This document shows, piece by piece, positions 1 through 8,972 of a stretch of DNA of 64,000 bases. The stretch lies in contig NZ_NSBU01000004.1 in assembly GCF_002285415.1 (NCBI RefSeq), positions 310,001 to 374,000 on the forward strand, read 5' to 3'. The translations under genes and the position numbers were made by a program. The DNA comes from Actibacterium pelagium (GTDB taxonomy: Bacteria > Pseudomonadota > Alphaproteobacteria > Rhodobacterales > Rhodobacteraceae). Each line of letters begins with the position of its first letter. Positions within the stretch are counted from its first letter, which is position 1. The notes under the pieces are model-generated. The model was not told the origin of the DNA and did not search any database. It worked only from the letters and a program-made list of their open reading frames with translations.

Positions 1-530
1 TTGGTCCGCAACTCCCATGCGATGGCGTGCATCAGGTGGGTTTTACCAAGGCCAACGCCACCATACAGGAACAGTGGGTTGAACGAGACAGGGCCACCTT
101 CGGCCACGCGGCGCGCGGCAGCATGGGCCAACTCGTTCGGCTTACCAACCACGAAGCTGTCAAAGGTAAAACGGGAATCAATTGCAGCACCCGGCAGGTC
201 TTCGTCCGATTTGCGGGTCTCGGCAGGCGCGGGCTCTGAGGGCGCGGGTTCGGCCGACGCAGCAGGCGTTTCCGCCGCTGCGGCCGTGGCAGATGCCACG
301 TCGAATTGCAGTCGAGAAACCGACGCACCATTCTGGCTAAGATGATGTTTGATCGCATCACCGAAGTTCCGAGATACCCATTCCCCGAAGAAACTGGTCG
401 GCACTTCGAAATGTGCGGTTCCATCCCCAACCGATACAAAACGCATCGGCTTGATCCAAGTTACGAAGTTATTGTTCCCAATTGCCTTTTGAAGTTCGTT
501 GCAAGTTAACCCCCAGCTGTCGTCCGTCAT
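1..530 (-). CDS. dnaA: Chromosomal replication initiator DnaA (N-terminal part, cut by window edge)
   Basis: DnaA binds the replication origin and opens it in an ATP-dependent way. Only the first 176 codons are in the window; the gene continues past base 1. Residues 1-80 look like domain I (starts [18 protein letters not shown]), about 80-112 is an Ala/Pro/Glu-rich linker, and the AAA+ domain begins with the Walker A motif GGVGLGKTH at about 157-165. The ATG at 528-530 is chosen because the peptide from it matches usual DnaA N termini; the frame stays open upstream, with an in-frame TTG 15 nt earlier. The ribosome-binding site is weak. The next gene upstream on the same strand is rpsT, a common alphaproteobacterial neighbour. 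Confidence 0.95.
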   Translation of the reverse strand, partial: MTDDSWGLTCNELQKAIGNNNFVTWIKPMRFVSVGDGTAHFEVPTSFFGEWVSRNFGDAIKHHLSQNGASVSRLQFDVASATAAAAETPAASAEPAPSEPAPAETRKSDEDLPGAAIDSRFTFDSFVVGKPNELAHAAARRVAEGGPVSFNPLFLYGGVGLGKTHLMHAIAWELRT

Positions 531-1061
531 TTGAGCCCATTCCAAATGTTCTTGTGTTCTTCGGATGCTGCTCCTTAAGCCAGCAACCGCTTGTCACGAC
601 GCAAATTGCCTTGGGCCTTGCGGGTGGACCGCAAAGTGACGGGGCTCTCCCCGTAACATCGGCAAAAGGATCCCGGGGCCGTTCGGACCCGAAATTCGCG
701 TTTGCCAGACGCGTTATCATGGACATGCCAGAGGTCTGAAAGCCGACAGGCCTACCCTCTCTTCAGCAAGGCTCGGACACAATTTTCCGAATACCTTTAC
801 CAGACGGACCAGTCGATCAAAGCCAGAGCTCTTGCCAGTGCAGCGCACAAGAGCGGCCAATCGAGCGGTCCATCGCCATGTCCCCCCAAGACGAAGTGAA
901 TCGCAGGGCCGAAGCTAGCAATTGCTTGCAGCGCGGCGCAACTGAACTTCGCGCTTGACGTCACCCTTTTGTGAAACGAATCCAGAGAACCCTTTGTAGC
1001 GCGTAAAACTGTGGCGATTCTTGCAACAGATTTCAGGAAACAGTCTGGTTCCAAAAAATGA
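531..1061. other. Long non-coding gap between rpsT and dnaA
   Basis: About 530 nt without a credible gene, upstream of dnaA. I looked for DnaA boxes of the TTATNCACA type and saw none, so there is no support for an origin here. Three GANTC methylation sites occur at 898-902, 978-982 and 1016-1020, which could matter because CcrM methylation affects dnaA expression in Caulobacter; spacing here is loose and the sites may be chance. An 85-codon minus frame at 797-1054 has no recognisable content. Confidence 0.5.
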
Positions 1062-1092
1062 AAAAGGCGCCCTTACGGACGCCTTTCAAAAC
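1062..1092 (-). terminator. Rho-independent terminator of rpsT
   Basis: Read on the minus strand, AAAGGCG and CGCCTTT form a 7-bp stem around a 10-nt loop, followed by a T-rich tract. It lies about 20 nt after the rpsT stop, so it should end the rpsT transcript and separate it from dnaA. Confidence 0.75.
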
Positions 1093-1109
1093 CGATTCTG
1101 TCGCGGGGC

Positions 1110-1373
1110 TTAGCCCAGGGCTTTGACCCGTGCGGACAGGCGCGACATCTTACGCGCTGCGGTGTTTTTGTGCAGGATACCTTTGGTAACGCCGCGCATC
1201 ATCTCGGGCTGAGCAGCTTGCAGAGCAGCTTTTGCAGCTGCCTGATCGCCAGCGGCGATAGCTTCTTCAACTTTACGCAGGTAGGTGCGGATGCGCGAAC
1301 GACGGGCTTGGTTTACGGCAGCACGACGCTCGTTCTGACGGGCGCGTTTTTTTGCCTGGGGCGAATTTGCCAT
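1110..1373 (-). CDS. rpsT: 30S ribosomal protein S20
   Basis: Small-subunit ribosomal protein that binds 16S rRNA early in assembly. It has 87 residues, the usual length, with the typical start [17 protein letters not shown], a strongly basic N-terminal helix and an Ala-rich central helix ending in a basic tail ([15 protein letters not shown]). The ATG has an AAGG ribosome-binding site about 8 nt upstream. It has its own terminator downstream, so it is probably monocistronic, set between a crotonase gene and dnaA. Confidence 0.97.
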   Translation of the reverse strand: MANSPQAKKRARQNERRAAVNQARRSRIRTYLRKVEEAIAAGDQAAAKAALQAAQPEMMRGVTKGILHKNTAARKMSRLSARVKALG

Positions 1374-1525
1374 GATCTGGACCTTCTCTCAAGTTTGGTT
1401 CGTTTCGATAGCACAATGCCAAACCCGTCCGGCGGTTCCTCAACCGGGGTGATTCTAGCCTAGGCGGGCTGCACGCGCATGTATTGGCGGGCCGTATAGC
1501 CAAGTTTTACAGGGAATGTAAACAG

Positions 1526-1556
1526 AAAAACCGGCCCTGACGGCGGACCGGTTTTT
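1526..1556. terminator. Hairpin terminator downstream of the enoyl-CoA hydratase gene
   Basis: AAAAACCGG and CCGGTTTTT form a 9-bp stem with a 13-nt loop, 20 nt past the stop at 1577. The A-run on one side and T-run on the other let it work in both directions, but the only gene that needs it is the minus-strand crotonase. Confidence 0.7.
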
Positions 1557-1576
1557 GGAAGAGTGTTTTTGGCGAC

Positions 1577-2353
1577 TTACTTATCGCGGAATTGCGGCTC
1601 TCGTTTCTCCATGAACGCGGCCATGCCTTCTTTCTGATCTTCCGAGGCGAACAGCGAGTGGAACAGGCGACGCTCGAACAGGATACCCTCGTTCAGGGTC
1701 GTCTCATAGCTACGGTTGACCGCCTCTTTCGCGGCGTAGACGGCAACCATCGACTTCTCGGCGATCTTCGCGGCCGCGCCCATAGCCTCTTCCATCAGTT
1801 TCTTGGCAGGCACCACGCGCGAGACCAGCCCGCAGCTTTCGGCCTCTGCCGCATCCATGAAGCGGCCGGTCAAGTGCATGTCCATCGCTTTGGACTTACC
1901 TACGAAACGGGTCAGGCGCTGCGTGCCTCCGATCCCTGCAATCACACCAAGGTTGATCTCGGGTTGGCCAAACTTAGCGTTGTCACCGGCGATAATGAAA
2001 TCGCAGGCCATGGCCAGTTCACAACCGCCACCCAGCGCATAACCCGCAACCGCCGCGATGATCGGCTTGCGCGACCGGCAAAGGCGATCGAATTCGTCAG
2101 CGAACAGGTTTTCCATATAGACATCAACGAAGGATTTCTCGCTCATTTCCTTGATGTCCGCACCAGCGGCAAAGGCTTTCTCTGACCCGGTGATGACGAT
2201 GCAGCGCACCTTGTCATCCCGGTTCGCCTCGTCGATTGCATCCGCCAGTTCGCCGATCAATGCACTGTTCAAAGCGTTCAGCGCCTCAGGCCGGTTCAGC
2301 TTGATCAGCGTGATGTGGTCCTGCGTTTCGACGATCAGAGTTTTATAGGCCAT
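1577..2353 (-). CDS. Enoyl-CoA hydratase (crotonase family)
   Basis: Cytoplasmic enzyme of 258 residues that hydrates trans-2-enoyl-CoA in fatty-acid or amino-acid breakdown. The crotonase fold is clear: the CoA-binding stretch [11 protein letters not shown], the oxyanion-hole glycine run [11 protein letters not shown], and both catalytic glutamates (in GGGCELA and in QPEINLG). An open frame runs 11 codons upstream, but the start at [10 protein letters not shown] fits the family N terminus. The crotonase-mutM-ubiE-ubiB neighbourhood is typical of Roseobacter-group chromosomes. The exact chain-length preference cannot be told from sequence. Confidence 0.9.
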   Translation of the reverse strand: MAYKTLIVETQDHITLIKLNRPEALNALNSALIGELADAIDEANRDDKVRCIVITGSEKAFAAGADIKEMSEKSFVDVYMENLFADEFDRLCRSRKPIIAAVAGYALGGGCELAMACDFIIAGDNAKFGQPEINLGVIAGIGGTQRLTRFVGKSKAMDMHLTGRFMDAAEAESCGLVSRVVPAKKLMEEAMGAAAKIAEKSMVAVYAAKEAVNRSYETTLNEGILFERRLFHSLFASEDQKEGMAAFMEKREPQFRDK

Positions 2354-2415
2354 GCGGCGCCCCGTTGGTGGTTTCTGGTTTTGCAAGCCTTACCAGCCCT
2401 GTGGGGCCATTCAAG

Positions 2416-3267
2416 CTATGATTGGCAAACCGGGCAGTAAAAGCTGGATCGCGCCGATTGCACGATACGGCGGATCGTCCCGTCGCAGCCATCACGCAAA
2501 CAGGCCTGCCCCTCGCGGCCATATACTTGAAAACTATGCTGAAAATAACCCAGCTCTCCGTCTGCCTGACGATAGTCTTTCAGACTGGACCCACCCGAGG
2601 CGATCGCTTCGGCAATGACATCGTTGATCTTGGCCGTCAGCGTTTCCAGCCGCGCAACAGAGATACGCCCCGCCTGTCGCTTGGGTGAAATCCCAGCACG
2701 GAACAGCGCCTCGCACACGTAGATATTGCCCAGTCCAGCGATGATTCCCTGATCCAGAAGCGCGGCCTTGATCAGGGTTTTGCGGCCCCGTAACCGCTCT
2801 GCCAGATAAGCGGCATTGAAGCTGTTGCTCAACGGCTCTGGTCCCAGAACTGACAGCAATTTGTGCTGATCCGCATTGGCGGTACTGACAAGATCCATCG
2901 CCCCGAACCGGCGTGGGTCGTTGAAAGTAATCCGCGCACCGTTATCCATGTCAAAGACCACGTGGTCATGTTTTTCGGGCGCAGGGTGGGTGTGATGGAA
3001 TTGGCCTATCGGGTCACCTGAAACCGTCATGCGACCAGACATGCCAAGATGGATGATCAAAGTCTCGTCCGTATCAAGATCGGCCAAAATGTACTTTGAT
3101 CGCCGCGCCAACCGTATCACCCGCGCCCCTGTCAGCCGCTCTGCCATGCGGTCCGGAAAAGGCCAACGCAGGTCGGGCCGGTTCACTTGGGCGCGTGCAA
3201 TCACCGCGCCTTCCATGCTGGGGGCTAGGCCACGACGAACGGTTTCCACCTCGGGCAATTCAGGCAT
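2416..3267 (-). CDS. mutM: Formamidopyrimidine-DNA glycosylase (8-oxoguanine repair)
   Basis: Bifunctional glycosylase/AP lyase that removes oxidised purines. It has 283 residues starting [13 protein letters not shown], where Pro2 is the Schiff-base nucleophile and Glu3 the catalytic acid. The conserved lysine (RRSKYIL) sits near residue 58, an H2TH region occupies the middle ([15 protein letters not shown]), and the C terminus ends in a four-cysteine zinc finger (CLRDGC ... CPVC). Its start overlaps the stop of the upstream membrane-protein gene by 8 nt, so the two are probably co-transcribed. Confidence 0.97.
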   Translation of the reverse strand: MPELPEVETVRRGLAPSMEGAVIARAQVNRPDLRWPFPDRMAERLTGARVIRLARRSKYILADLDTDETLIIHLGMSGRMTVSGDPIGQFHHTHPAPEKHDHVVFDMDNGARITFNDPRRFGAMDLVSTANADQHKLLSVLGPEPLSNSFNAAYLAERLRGRKTLIKAALLDQGIIAGLGNIYVCEALFRAGISPKRQAGRISVARLETLTAKINDVIAEAIASGGSSLKDYRQADGELGYFQHSFQVYGREGQACLRDGCDGTIRRIVQSARSSFYCPVCQS

Positions 3268-3910
3268 TTTTGTACAGCGCCTCCTGCGCTTGGATCATCA
3301 ACTGGTTGAGACCTGCAAAGAAATAGGACACACGCGCCTTTTTGCCCGTCTTGAACCAAAGATGGTACTCCATCGCTTCTTTGTTGGATTCGATCCGCTG
3401 TAGGTCGCGCCATTCGTGGCGGTGGACGCGCCCCAGATAGTCGAGCGCGAGCAGGACAGAGCCGTCAAACCGCAACCGCGCCCGCCACAGCCAAACCCCA
3501 CCCCACAGAAAAAACATTCCGCCGCTGAAACTGAAGATTTGACCAAGCAGTGTGGCAGATTCAGAAAAAGCCATCGCAAAGACGAACAACAAGAACCCCA
3601 CAGCGATCAATGCAACCAATCGCGTTCCGGATTTCAAACGAAGCTCGGTATAGCCATGAATGTCTTGGCCCGCCTGATCTGATCCCAAGGCCGCAAGGCA
3701 ATATAGAAAGATTGTCAGCGGTGCCCCCACCAACAGCATGGCGGCCACAGTCAGCACCAGCTTTCCGACCGTCTGAAGCAAGGGAATATCGTTGAAGACA
3801 ATGCCACGGGACGCCAACCAAGGCTCGATCACATCGCGCGACATCGCTGCGCCGAAGAACAGAGAGACACCGATCAGGGTGACAACAAACCAAAAGAGCG
3901 CGCGTCCCAT
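3260..3910 (-). CDS. Multi-pass membrane protein of unknown function upstream of mutM
   Basis: 216 residues from the ATG at 3908-3910 ([12 protein letters not shown]); an open frame continues 18 codons upstream but adds nothing membrane-like. There appear to be four hydrophobic segments: one at the N terminus ([16 protein letters not shown]), two centrally, and one after residue 125 ([15 protein letters not shown]). The soluble C-terminal third contains [20 protein letters not shown] do not recognise a family. It overlaps mutM by 8 nt and is divergent from ubiE, 120 nt away. Its place in the mutM-ubiE interval hints at conservation by neighbourhood only. Confidence 0.75.
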   Translation of the reverse strand: MGRALFWFVVTLIGVSLFFGAAMSRDVIEPWLASRGIVFNDIPLLQTVGKLVLTVAAMLLVGAPLTIFLYCLAALGSDQAGQDIHGYTELRLKSGTRLVALIAVGFLLFVFAMAFSESATLLGQIFSFSGGMFFLWGGVWLWRARLRFDGSVLLALDYLGRVHRHEWRDLQRIESNKEAMEYHLWFKTGKKARVSYFFAGLNQLMIQAQEALYKNA

Positions 3911-4030
3911 GAAAAGCCCTTGATCAAACTGGTCCGAAAGAGGTCTCAGATATTGCTGCGGCAATCAATGCGTTTGTGTCCGGGCCGCGCAACCTATATC
4001 GAAGCAGGGGACAGAACGGGACAGGACCGC

Positions 4031-4786
4031 ATGACCAGCGAGAATGATCAAAAGACCACCCATTTCGGGTTCCAGACCGTGGCCGAAGACCAGAAGGCCG
4101 GGATGGTGCATGGGGTGTTCACCAATGTGGCCTCTAAATACGACATCATGAATGACGTGATGTCGGTTGGCATCCACCGCGTTTGGAAAGACGCGATGAT
4201 GGATTGGCTGGCACCGCAGTCGCACCAGAAGCTTCTGGATGTGGCAGGCGGTACCGGGGATATCTCTTTCCGGTTCCTGAAACGCGCACCGGGGGCCCAT
4301 GCCACCGTGCTGGACATGACCGAGTCGATGCTGGTCGAGGGTCGCCAACGGGCCGAGGCCGGCGCAATGGCCGACAGTCTTGATTGGGTCGTCGGCGACG
4401 CAATGGCCCTGCCCTTCGAAAACAACACGTTCGATCGTTACACGATCTCTTTCGGCATCCGGAACGTCACCCGCGTACAGGATGCGTTGAACGAGGCCTT
4501 CCGCGTCCTGAGACCGGGCGGCCGTCTGATGGTGCTAGAGTTCAGCCAGCTGCCAAACCCTGCGATGCAATGGGCCTATGACCGGTATTCCTTCAACGTG
4601 ATCCCGAAGATGGGTCAGATGATCGCGAATGACCGTGACAGCTATCAGTATCTTGTCGAATCCATCCGCAAGTTCCCCGATCAGGACACCTTTGCGCAGA
4701 TGATCCGCACCGCCGGGTTCGAGCAGGTGAAGTACCGCAACCTGTCCTTGGGCATTGCCGCCCTGCATTCGGGCTGGAAACTGTAA
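4031..4786 (+). CDS. ubiE: Ubiquinone/menaquinone C-methyltransferase UbiE
   Basis: SAM-dependent C-methyltransferase of quinone biosynthesis, 251 residues. It shows the family signature [17 protein letters not shown] near the N terminus, SAM-binding motif [14 protein letters not shown], and the post-motif regions [15 protein letters not shown] and [17 protein letters not shown] at the end. The start at 4031 ([14 protein letters not shown]) is preferred over an open frame beginning 111 nt earlier because homologues start just before the conserved HFGF. ubiB follows after 1 nt, forming a tight ubiquinone operon. Confidence 0.96.
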   Translation: MTSENDQKTTHFGFQTVAEDQKAGMVHGVFTNVASKYDIMNDVMSVGIHRVWKDAMMDWLAPQSHQKLLDVAGGTGDISFRFLKRAPGAHATVLDMTESMLVEGRQRAEAGAMADSLDWVVGDAMALPFENNTFDRYTISFGIRNVTRVQDALNEAFRVLRPGGRLMVLEFSQLPNPAMQWAYDRYSFNVIPKMGQMIANDRDSYQYLVESIRKFPDQDTFAQMIRTAGFEQVKYRNLSLGIAALHSGWKL

Positions 4787-4787
4787 G

Positions 4788-6317
4788 ATGCGCGGGCCGC
4801 ACAACATTCTACGCCTGATCCGCATCGGTGCCACGTTTGAACGCACCGGCGCCATGCGCACCGTGCTCGAAGCAATGGAGGCCCCGCGCCACCTGCGTAT
4901 TGCGGCCCGTGTTCTGGGCTGGCCGTTTTCGTGGTTGGGACTGAAGGGCGATACCTCTATGCCGCCGGTGACCCGCGCGCTGACCGCTCTTGGCCCGGCC
5001 TACATCAAGTTCGGGCAGATCCTGTCGACCCGTCCCGATGTCGTCGGCCCCGATCTTGCCGACCAGCTGCGCGTGCTTCAGGACAAGCTGCCACCGTTCT
5101 CGACCGACAAAGCCAAGTCGATGATCGAAGAAGAACTGGGGGGCACTGTCGAACAGCTGTTCTCAGAGTTCTCGGAACCCGTCGCCGCCGCCTCGATCGC
5201 GCAGGTTCACAAGGCCCGCCTGTCCAGCACGGGCGAGCAAGTCGCCGTCAAAGTCCTGCGCCCCGGCATCGAACGCGCCTTCCGCCGCGATATCGACGCC
5301 TTCTATTTCGCCGCGCGCACTATCGAGTTCCTGTCACCATCGTCGCGGCGCTTGCGCCCGATGGACGTGGTCGAACATTTCGACGGCGTGGTCTCAGGTG
5401 AGCTTGATCTGCGGCTTGAAAGCGCTGCTGCGGGCGAATTCCACGCGACCACAGCTGCCGACGAGGGCTTTTCTGTCCCGACCGTGCATTGGGATATGTC
5501 CAGCCGTCGCGTGATGACGATGGGCTGGGTCGAGGGCGCCCCACTTGGGGACAACGCCGTCATTGATGCGGCAGGCCACGACCGCAAGTTGCTGGGCGAA
5601 CGGGTCCTGCAAATGTTCCTGCGCCACGCTCTGCGCGACGGCTATTTCCACGCCGACATGCATCAGGGCAACCTGAAGGTCGGCGCGAATGGCGACATCC
5701 TTGTCTATGACTTCGGCATCATGGGCCGGATCGACGAATACACCCGCCGCGTCTACGCCGAAATTCTGTTCGGTTTCATCCGTCGCGACTATCGCCGCGT
5801 GGCAGAGGTGCACTTTGAGGCGGGATATGTTCCCGCCGACCGGGACGTCGACGAATTCGCCCGCGCCCTGCGCGCGGTCGGGGAGCCGATCTTTGGAATG
5901 GATGCGGCCCATATCTCTATGGCGTCGCTGCTGAGCTATCTGTTCGAGGTGACCGAACGCTTCGGCATGGAAACCCGGACAGAGCTGATCCTTCTTCAGC
6001 GCACCATGGTGGTGGTGGAAGGCGTGGCACGCTCTCTGGACCCGCATATCAACATCTGGCAGGTCGCCAAGCCGATCGTCGAAACCTATGTCCGCGAAAA
6101 CATCGGCCCGCGCGCCATGCTGCGCGACGTGGTGAAGACTGCTCAGGTTTTGGGCCGCTTTGGCCCCAAACTGCCGCAATTGGCAGAGGCCGCGCTGATC
6201 GCACAAACCAACCCCAAACCACCAGCCAACAATACGGGGCGTGGGGTTCAGGCGCTTTGGGTGGTCATTGCGTTGCTGACCGGGCTTCTTGGCTACGTTT
6301 TAGGAACAGTTGGGTAG
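4788..6317 (+). CDS. ubiB: UbiB, ABC1/ADCK-type atypical kinase required for ubiquinone synthesis
   Basis: 509-residue member of the UbiB protein-kinase-like family, needed for the hydroxylation stage of ubiquinone synthesis, probably by helping lipid intermediates move. Visible are the family KxGQ motif in AYIKFGQILSTRPD, an Ala-rich nucleotide loop (EPVAAASIAQVHKA), kinase-like HADMHQGN and YDFGIMGRID, and a C-terminal hydrophobic helix (ALWVVIALLTGLLGYVLG). The start lies 1 nt after the ubiE stop; the longer open frame begins inside ubiE and was rejected. Confidence 0.94.
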   Translation: MRGPHNILRLIRIGATFERTGAMRTVLEAMEAPRHLRIAARVLGWPFSWLGLKGDTSMPPVTRALTALGPAYIKFGQILSTRPDVVGPDLADQLRVLQDKLPPFSTDKAKSMIEEELGGTVEQLFSEFSEPVAAASIAQVHKARLSSTGEQVAVKVLRPGIERAFRRDIDAFYFAARTIEFLSPSSRRLRPMDVVEHFDGVVSGELDLRLESAAAGEFHATTAADEGFSVPTVHWDMSSRRVMTMGWVEGAPLGDNAVIDAAGHDRKLLGERVLQMFLRHALRDGYFHADMHQGNLKVGANGDILVYDFGIMGRIDEYTRRVYAEILFGFIRRDYRRVAEVHFEAGYVPADRDVDEFARALRAVGEPIFGMDAAHISMASLLSYLFEVTERFGMETRTELILLQRTMVVVEGVARSLDPHINIWQVAKPIVETYVRENIGPRAMLRDVVKTAQVLGRFGPKLPQLAEAALIAQTNPKPPANNTGRGVQALWVVIALLTGLLGYVLGTVG

Positions 6318-6335
6318 CGATTCCAGACCCCATTG

Positions 6336-6370
6336 TTGACAGCCGCACGGTGATGGCCCATCGAAGGGCC
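6336..6370 (+). promoter_or_regulatory. Possible ugd promoter -35 box and adjacent hairpin
   Basis: A consensus-like TTGACA lies at 6336-6341, but no good -10 box follows at 17 nt. An inverted repeat GGCCC-ATCGAA-GGGCC sits at 6355-6370, 26 nt before the ugd start. This is the only promoter-like content in the 79-nt gap between ubiB and ugd. Confidence 0.3.
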
Positions 6371-6396
6371 GAAGAATTCGCGCAAAGGGTCTTTTC

Positions 6397-7722
6397 ATGA
6401 AGATTGCAATGATTGGCACGGGCTATGTCGGGCTTGTTTCGGGGGTTTGTTTCTCGGACTTCGGGCACGAGGTGATCTGCGTCGACAAGGACCCGCGCAA
6501 GCTTGAGATGCTCGAGGCAGGCGAAGTTCCGATCTATGAGCCCGGCCTGGACGAGTTGATGGCAAAGAACGTGGCCGCAGGTCGTCTGTCTTTCACCGGC
6601 GACCTTGCTGCTGCGGTTGATGGCGCGGATGCGGTCTTTATCGCTGTGGGCACCCCGACCCGTCGCGGGGATGGCCATGCAGACCTGACCTATGTGATGG
6701 CGGCGGCCGAAGAAATCGCGAACAGCCTGACGGGCTATGCCGTCATCGTCACCAAATCGACTGTCCCTGTCGGAACCAACCGCAAGGTGGCCGAGACCGT
6801 CCGTGCCGCTAACCCGGATGCAGATTTCGATGTGGCGTCAAACCCCGAATTTCTGCGTGAAGGTGCGGCGATTGATGACTTCATGCGCCCCGACCGCGTT
6901 GTCGTCGGCGTGGAATCGGACCGCGCGGAAGAGGTCATGGGCGAGATCTATCGCCCCTTGTTCCTGCGTGACTTCCCCATCGTCTACACCGATCTGGAAT
7001 CGGCCGAGATGATCAAATACGCCGCGAACGCTTTCCTTGCGACCAAGATCACCTTCATCAACGAGATCGCAACCCTGTGTGAAAAGACCGGGGCCGACGT
7101 GAAATCGGTGGCCAAGGGCATGGGTCTGGACGGGCGGGTCGGGAACAAGTTCCTGCACGCTGGCCCCGGCTATGGCGGGTCATGCTTCCCGAAAGACACC
7201 AGCGCGCTGGCACGGATCGGGCAGGAACACGCCAGCCCGATGCAGATTACTGAGACCGTCATCACTGTGAACAACGCCATGAAGCAGCGCATGGTTTCAA
7301 AACTGCAGGACATGTGTAATGGCAAGTTCAACGGCAAAACCGTTGCTGTTCTGGGCGTGACTTTCAAACCCAACACCGACGACATGCGCGATGCCCCAAG
7401 CCTGACCATTGTCCCGGCATTGGTCGGCGGCGGCGCCAAGGTCCGTGTTGTTGACCCGCAAGGCCGTCGCGAAGGCGAAGAACTGTTGCCCGGCGTCGAA
7501 TGGTTCGAGGACAGCTATGCCGCGACAGAAGGCGCCGATCTTCTGGTGCTTCTGACCGAATGGAACGAATTCCGCGCACTGGACCTGCAGCGTCTGGCCA
7601 GCAGCATGTCCGAGGCCAAGCTGGCCGACCTGCGTAATATCTATTCTGTCGAAGATGCCCAACGCGCGGGCTTTACCGCCTATTGCGCTGTAGGTCGGCA
7701 GGGATACGGCCTGCCGGAATAA
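6397..7722 (+). CDS. ugd: UDP-glucose 6-dehydrogenase
   Basis: Oxidises UDP-glucose to UDP-glucuronate with two NAD+, supplying a precursor for acidic surface polysaccharide. The 441-residue protein has the N-terminal Rossmann motif GTGYVGLVSG, the substrate region FLREGAAIDDFMRPDR, and the catalytic cysteine in GPGYGGSCFPKDT, followed by the C-terminal UDP-binding domain (GVTFKPNTDDMRDAPS). The ATG follows an AAGGG ribosome-binding site. It ends 3 nt from the convergent epimerase gene, whose likely substrate is its product. Confidence 0.96.
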   Translation: MKIAMIGTGYVGLVSGVCFSDFGHEVICVDKDPRKLEMLEAGEVPIYEPGLDELMAKNVAAGRLSFTGDLAAAVDGADAVFIAVGTPTRRGDGHADLTYVMAAAEEIANSLTGYAVIVTKSTVPVGTNRKVAETVRAANPDADFDVASNPEFLREGAAIDDFMRPDRVVVGVESDRAEEVMGEIYRPLFLRDFPIVYTDLESAEMIKYAANAFLATKITFINEIATLCEKTGADVKSVAKGMGLDGRVGNKFLHAGPGYGGSCFPKDTSALARIGQEHASPMQITETVITVNNAMKQRMVSKLQDMCNGKFNGKTVAVLGVTFKPNTDDMRDAPSLTIVPALVGGGAKVRVVDPQGRREGEELLPGVEWFEDSYAATEGADLLVLLTEWNEFRALDLQRLASSMSEAKLADLRNIYSVEDAQRAGFTAYCAVGRQGYGLPE

Positions 7723-7725
7723 TCG

Positions 7726-8751
7726 CTAGACCTGATAGAACTCGCGGTACCACGCCACGAATTTCGCTACACCGTCTTTGATATCCGTAGTTCCGATCTC
7801 TCCGATCAAGGAACGGATCAAATCCGTGTCGGCCCATGTGGCGGGCACGTCCCCGGGTTGGATCGGCATCATGTTCATCTTGGCGTCTTGGCCCAAGGCC
7901 GCTTCGATGGCCCGGATAAACTCCATCAGTTCAACTGGCTGTGCGTTGCCAATATTGACCACCCGGAACGGGGCAACAGGGCTTAGGCTGTCACTGTCAC
8001 CGACGGGTTGATCTCCGGGGACGGCGTCAATCAAACGCACGATCCCGCGCACCAAATCATCGATATAGGTGAAATCGCGTTGCATCTTGCCGTGGTTGTA
8101 GACGTCAATCGCCTCACCCGAGAGCATCGCCTTGGTAAACTTGAACAGCGCCATATCCGGGCGACCCCAAGGGCCATAGACCGTGAAGAAGCGGAACATC
8201 GTGGTGGGCAGCCCATAGAGATGGGCATAGGAATGCGCCATCGCCTCGTTCGCCTTCTTGGTCGCCGCGTAGAAGGACATCTGCGTGTCAGCCTTGGCAG
8301 TTTCCTGATAGGGCATTTCGGTATTTGCCCCATACACCGAAGAGGTCGACGCCATCAGTAGATGCTGAGGTGGAAAGGCTCGGGCGGCCTCTAACACTTC
8401 GAAGGTCCCGACAAGATTGGACTCGACATAACTGCGCGGTGCATCGATCGAATAACGCACCCCAGCCTGTGCGGCCAGATGGATCACTGCATCGGGTTTA
8501 TGGGCCTCGAACAACCCTCGTACCAGACCAGAGGTTTCCAACATGCCATCAACAGCCGTAAAGCCAGAATGCTCTTCCAGCAAAGCTTTGCGACGTTCTT
8601 TGAGGCGAACATCGTAATAGTCGGTCATCCCGTCCAGACCGATCACGGTCCATCCCTGCTGCAACAAAGCCAGCGCCGTGTGAAACCCGATAAAGCCCGC
8701 AGAGCCGGTGACCAAGGCGGTCCGGGATTTGGCTGGCGTTTGATCTTGCAT
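7726..8751 (-). CDS. NAD-dependent epimerase, probably UDP-glucuronate 4-epimerase
   Basis: Short-chain dehydrogenase-type sugar-nucleotide epimerase, 341 residues from MQDQTPAKSRT. It has the glycine-rich NAD motif GSAGFIG, the serine-containing STSSVYG, and the YxxxK catalytic pair in YAATKKANE. The early sequence LDGMTDYYDVRLKERR is characteristic of the UDP-glucuronate 4-epimerase branch, which fits the convergent ugd. The start was chosen at the ATG preceded by GAGAG; the frame is open for 20 more codons upstream. Divergent from the CapD-like gene, with a 221-nt shared upstream region. Confidence 0.85.
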   Translation of the reverse strand: MQDQTPAKSRTALVTGSAGFIGFHTALALLQQGWTVIGLDGMTDYYDVRLKERRKALLEEHSGFTAVDGMLETSGLVRGLFEAHKPDAVIHLAAQAGVRYSIDAPRSYVESNLVGTFEVLEAARAFPPQHLLMASTSSVYGANTEMPYQETAKADTQMSFYAATKKANEAMAHSYAHLYGLPTTMFRFFTVYGPWGRPDMALFKFTKAMLSGEAIDVYNHGKMQRDFTYIDDLVRGIVRLIDAVPGDQPVGDSDSLSPVAPFRVVNIGNAQPVELMEFIRAIEAALGQDAKMNMMPIQPGDVPATWADTDLIRSLIGEIGTTDIKDGVAKFVAWYREFYQV

Positions 8752-8972
8752 GGTCAGGGGCTCTCTCTGTCGCGTTGGACCCGTCATTCGTGCGGATGGC
8801 CTTATTGTCAATCACTGCGCGGTAAATTTCCACCGTATCGCAGCTCAAATTCTCGGGCAGTAAAGATTTGGTAACGGCCCGATCCGTAAGCTACTTCCCG
8901 GGGATGGGGTTCCGGGGCCAATGCCCCGACATTGGACGGAGCACCCGAATGACACGCAAGGGTCAGGAAACG

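Noticed and set aside
797-1054. 85-codon minus frame between dnaA and rpsT
   Set aside because: No ribosome-binding site, signal or recognisable content; composition is that of chance frames in GC-rich DNA.
531-1061. Replication origin beside dnaA
   Set aside because: No cluster of DnaA boxes or AT-rich unwinding element is visible; dnaA position alone is not evidence.
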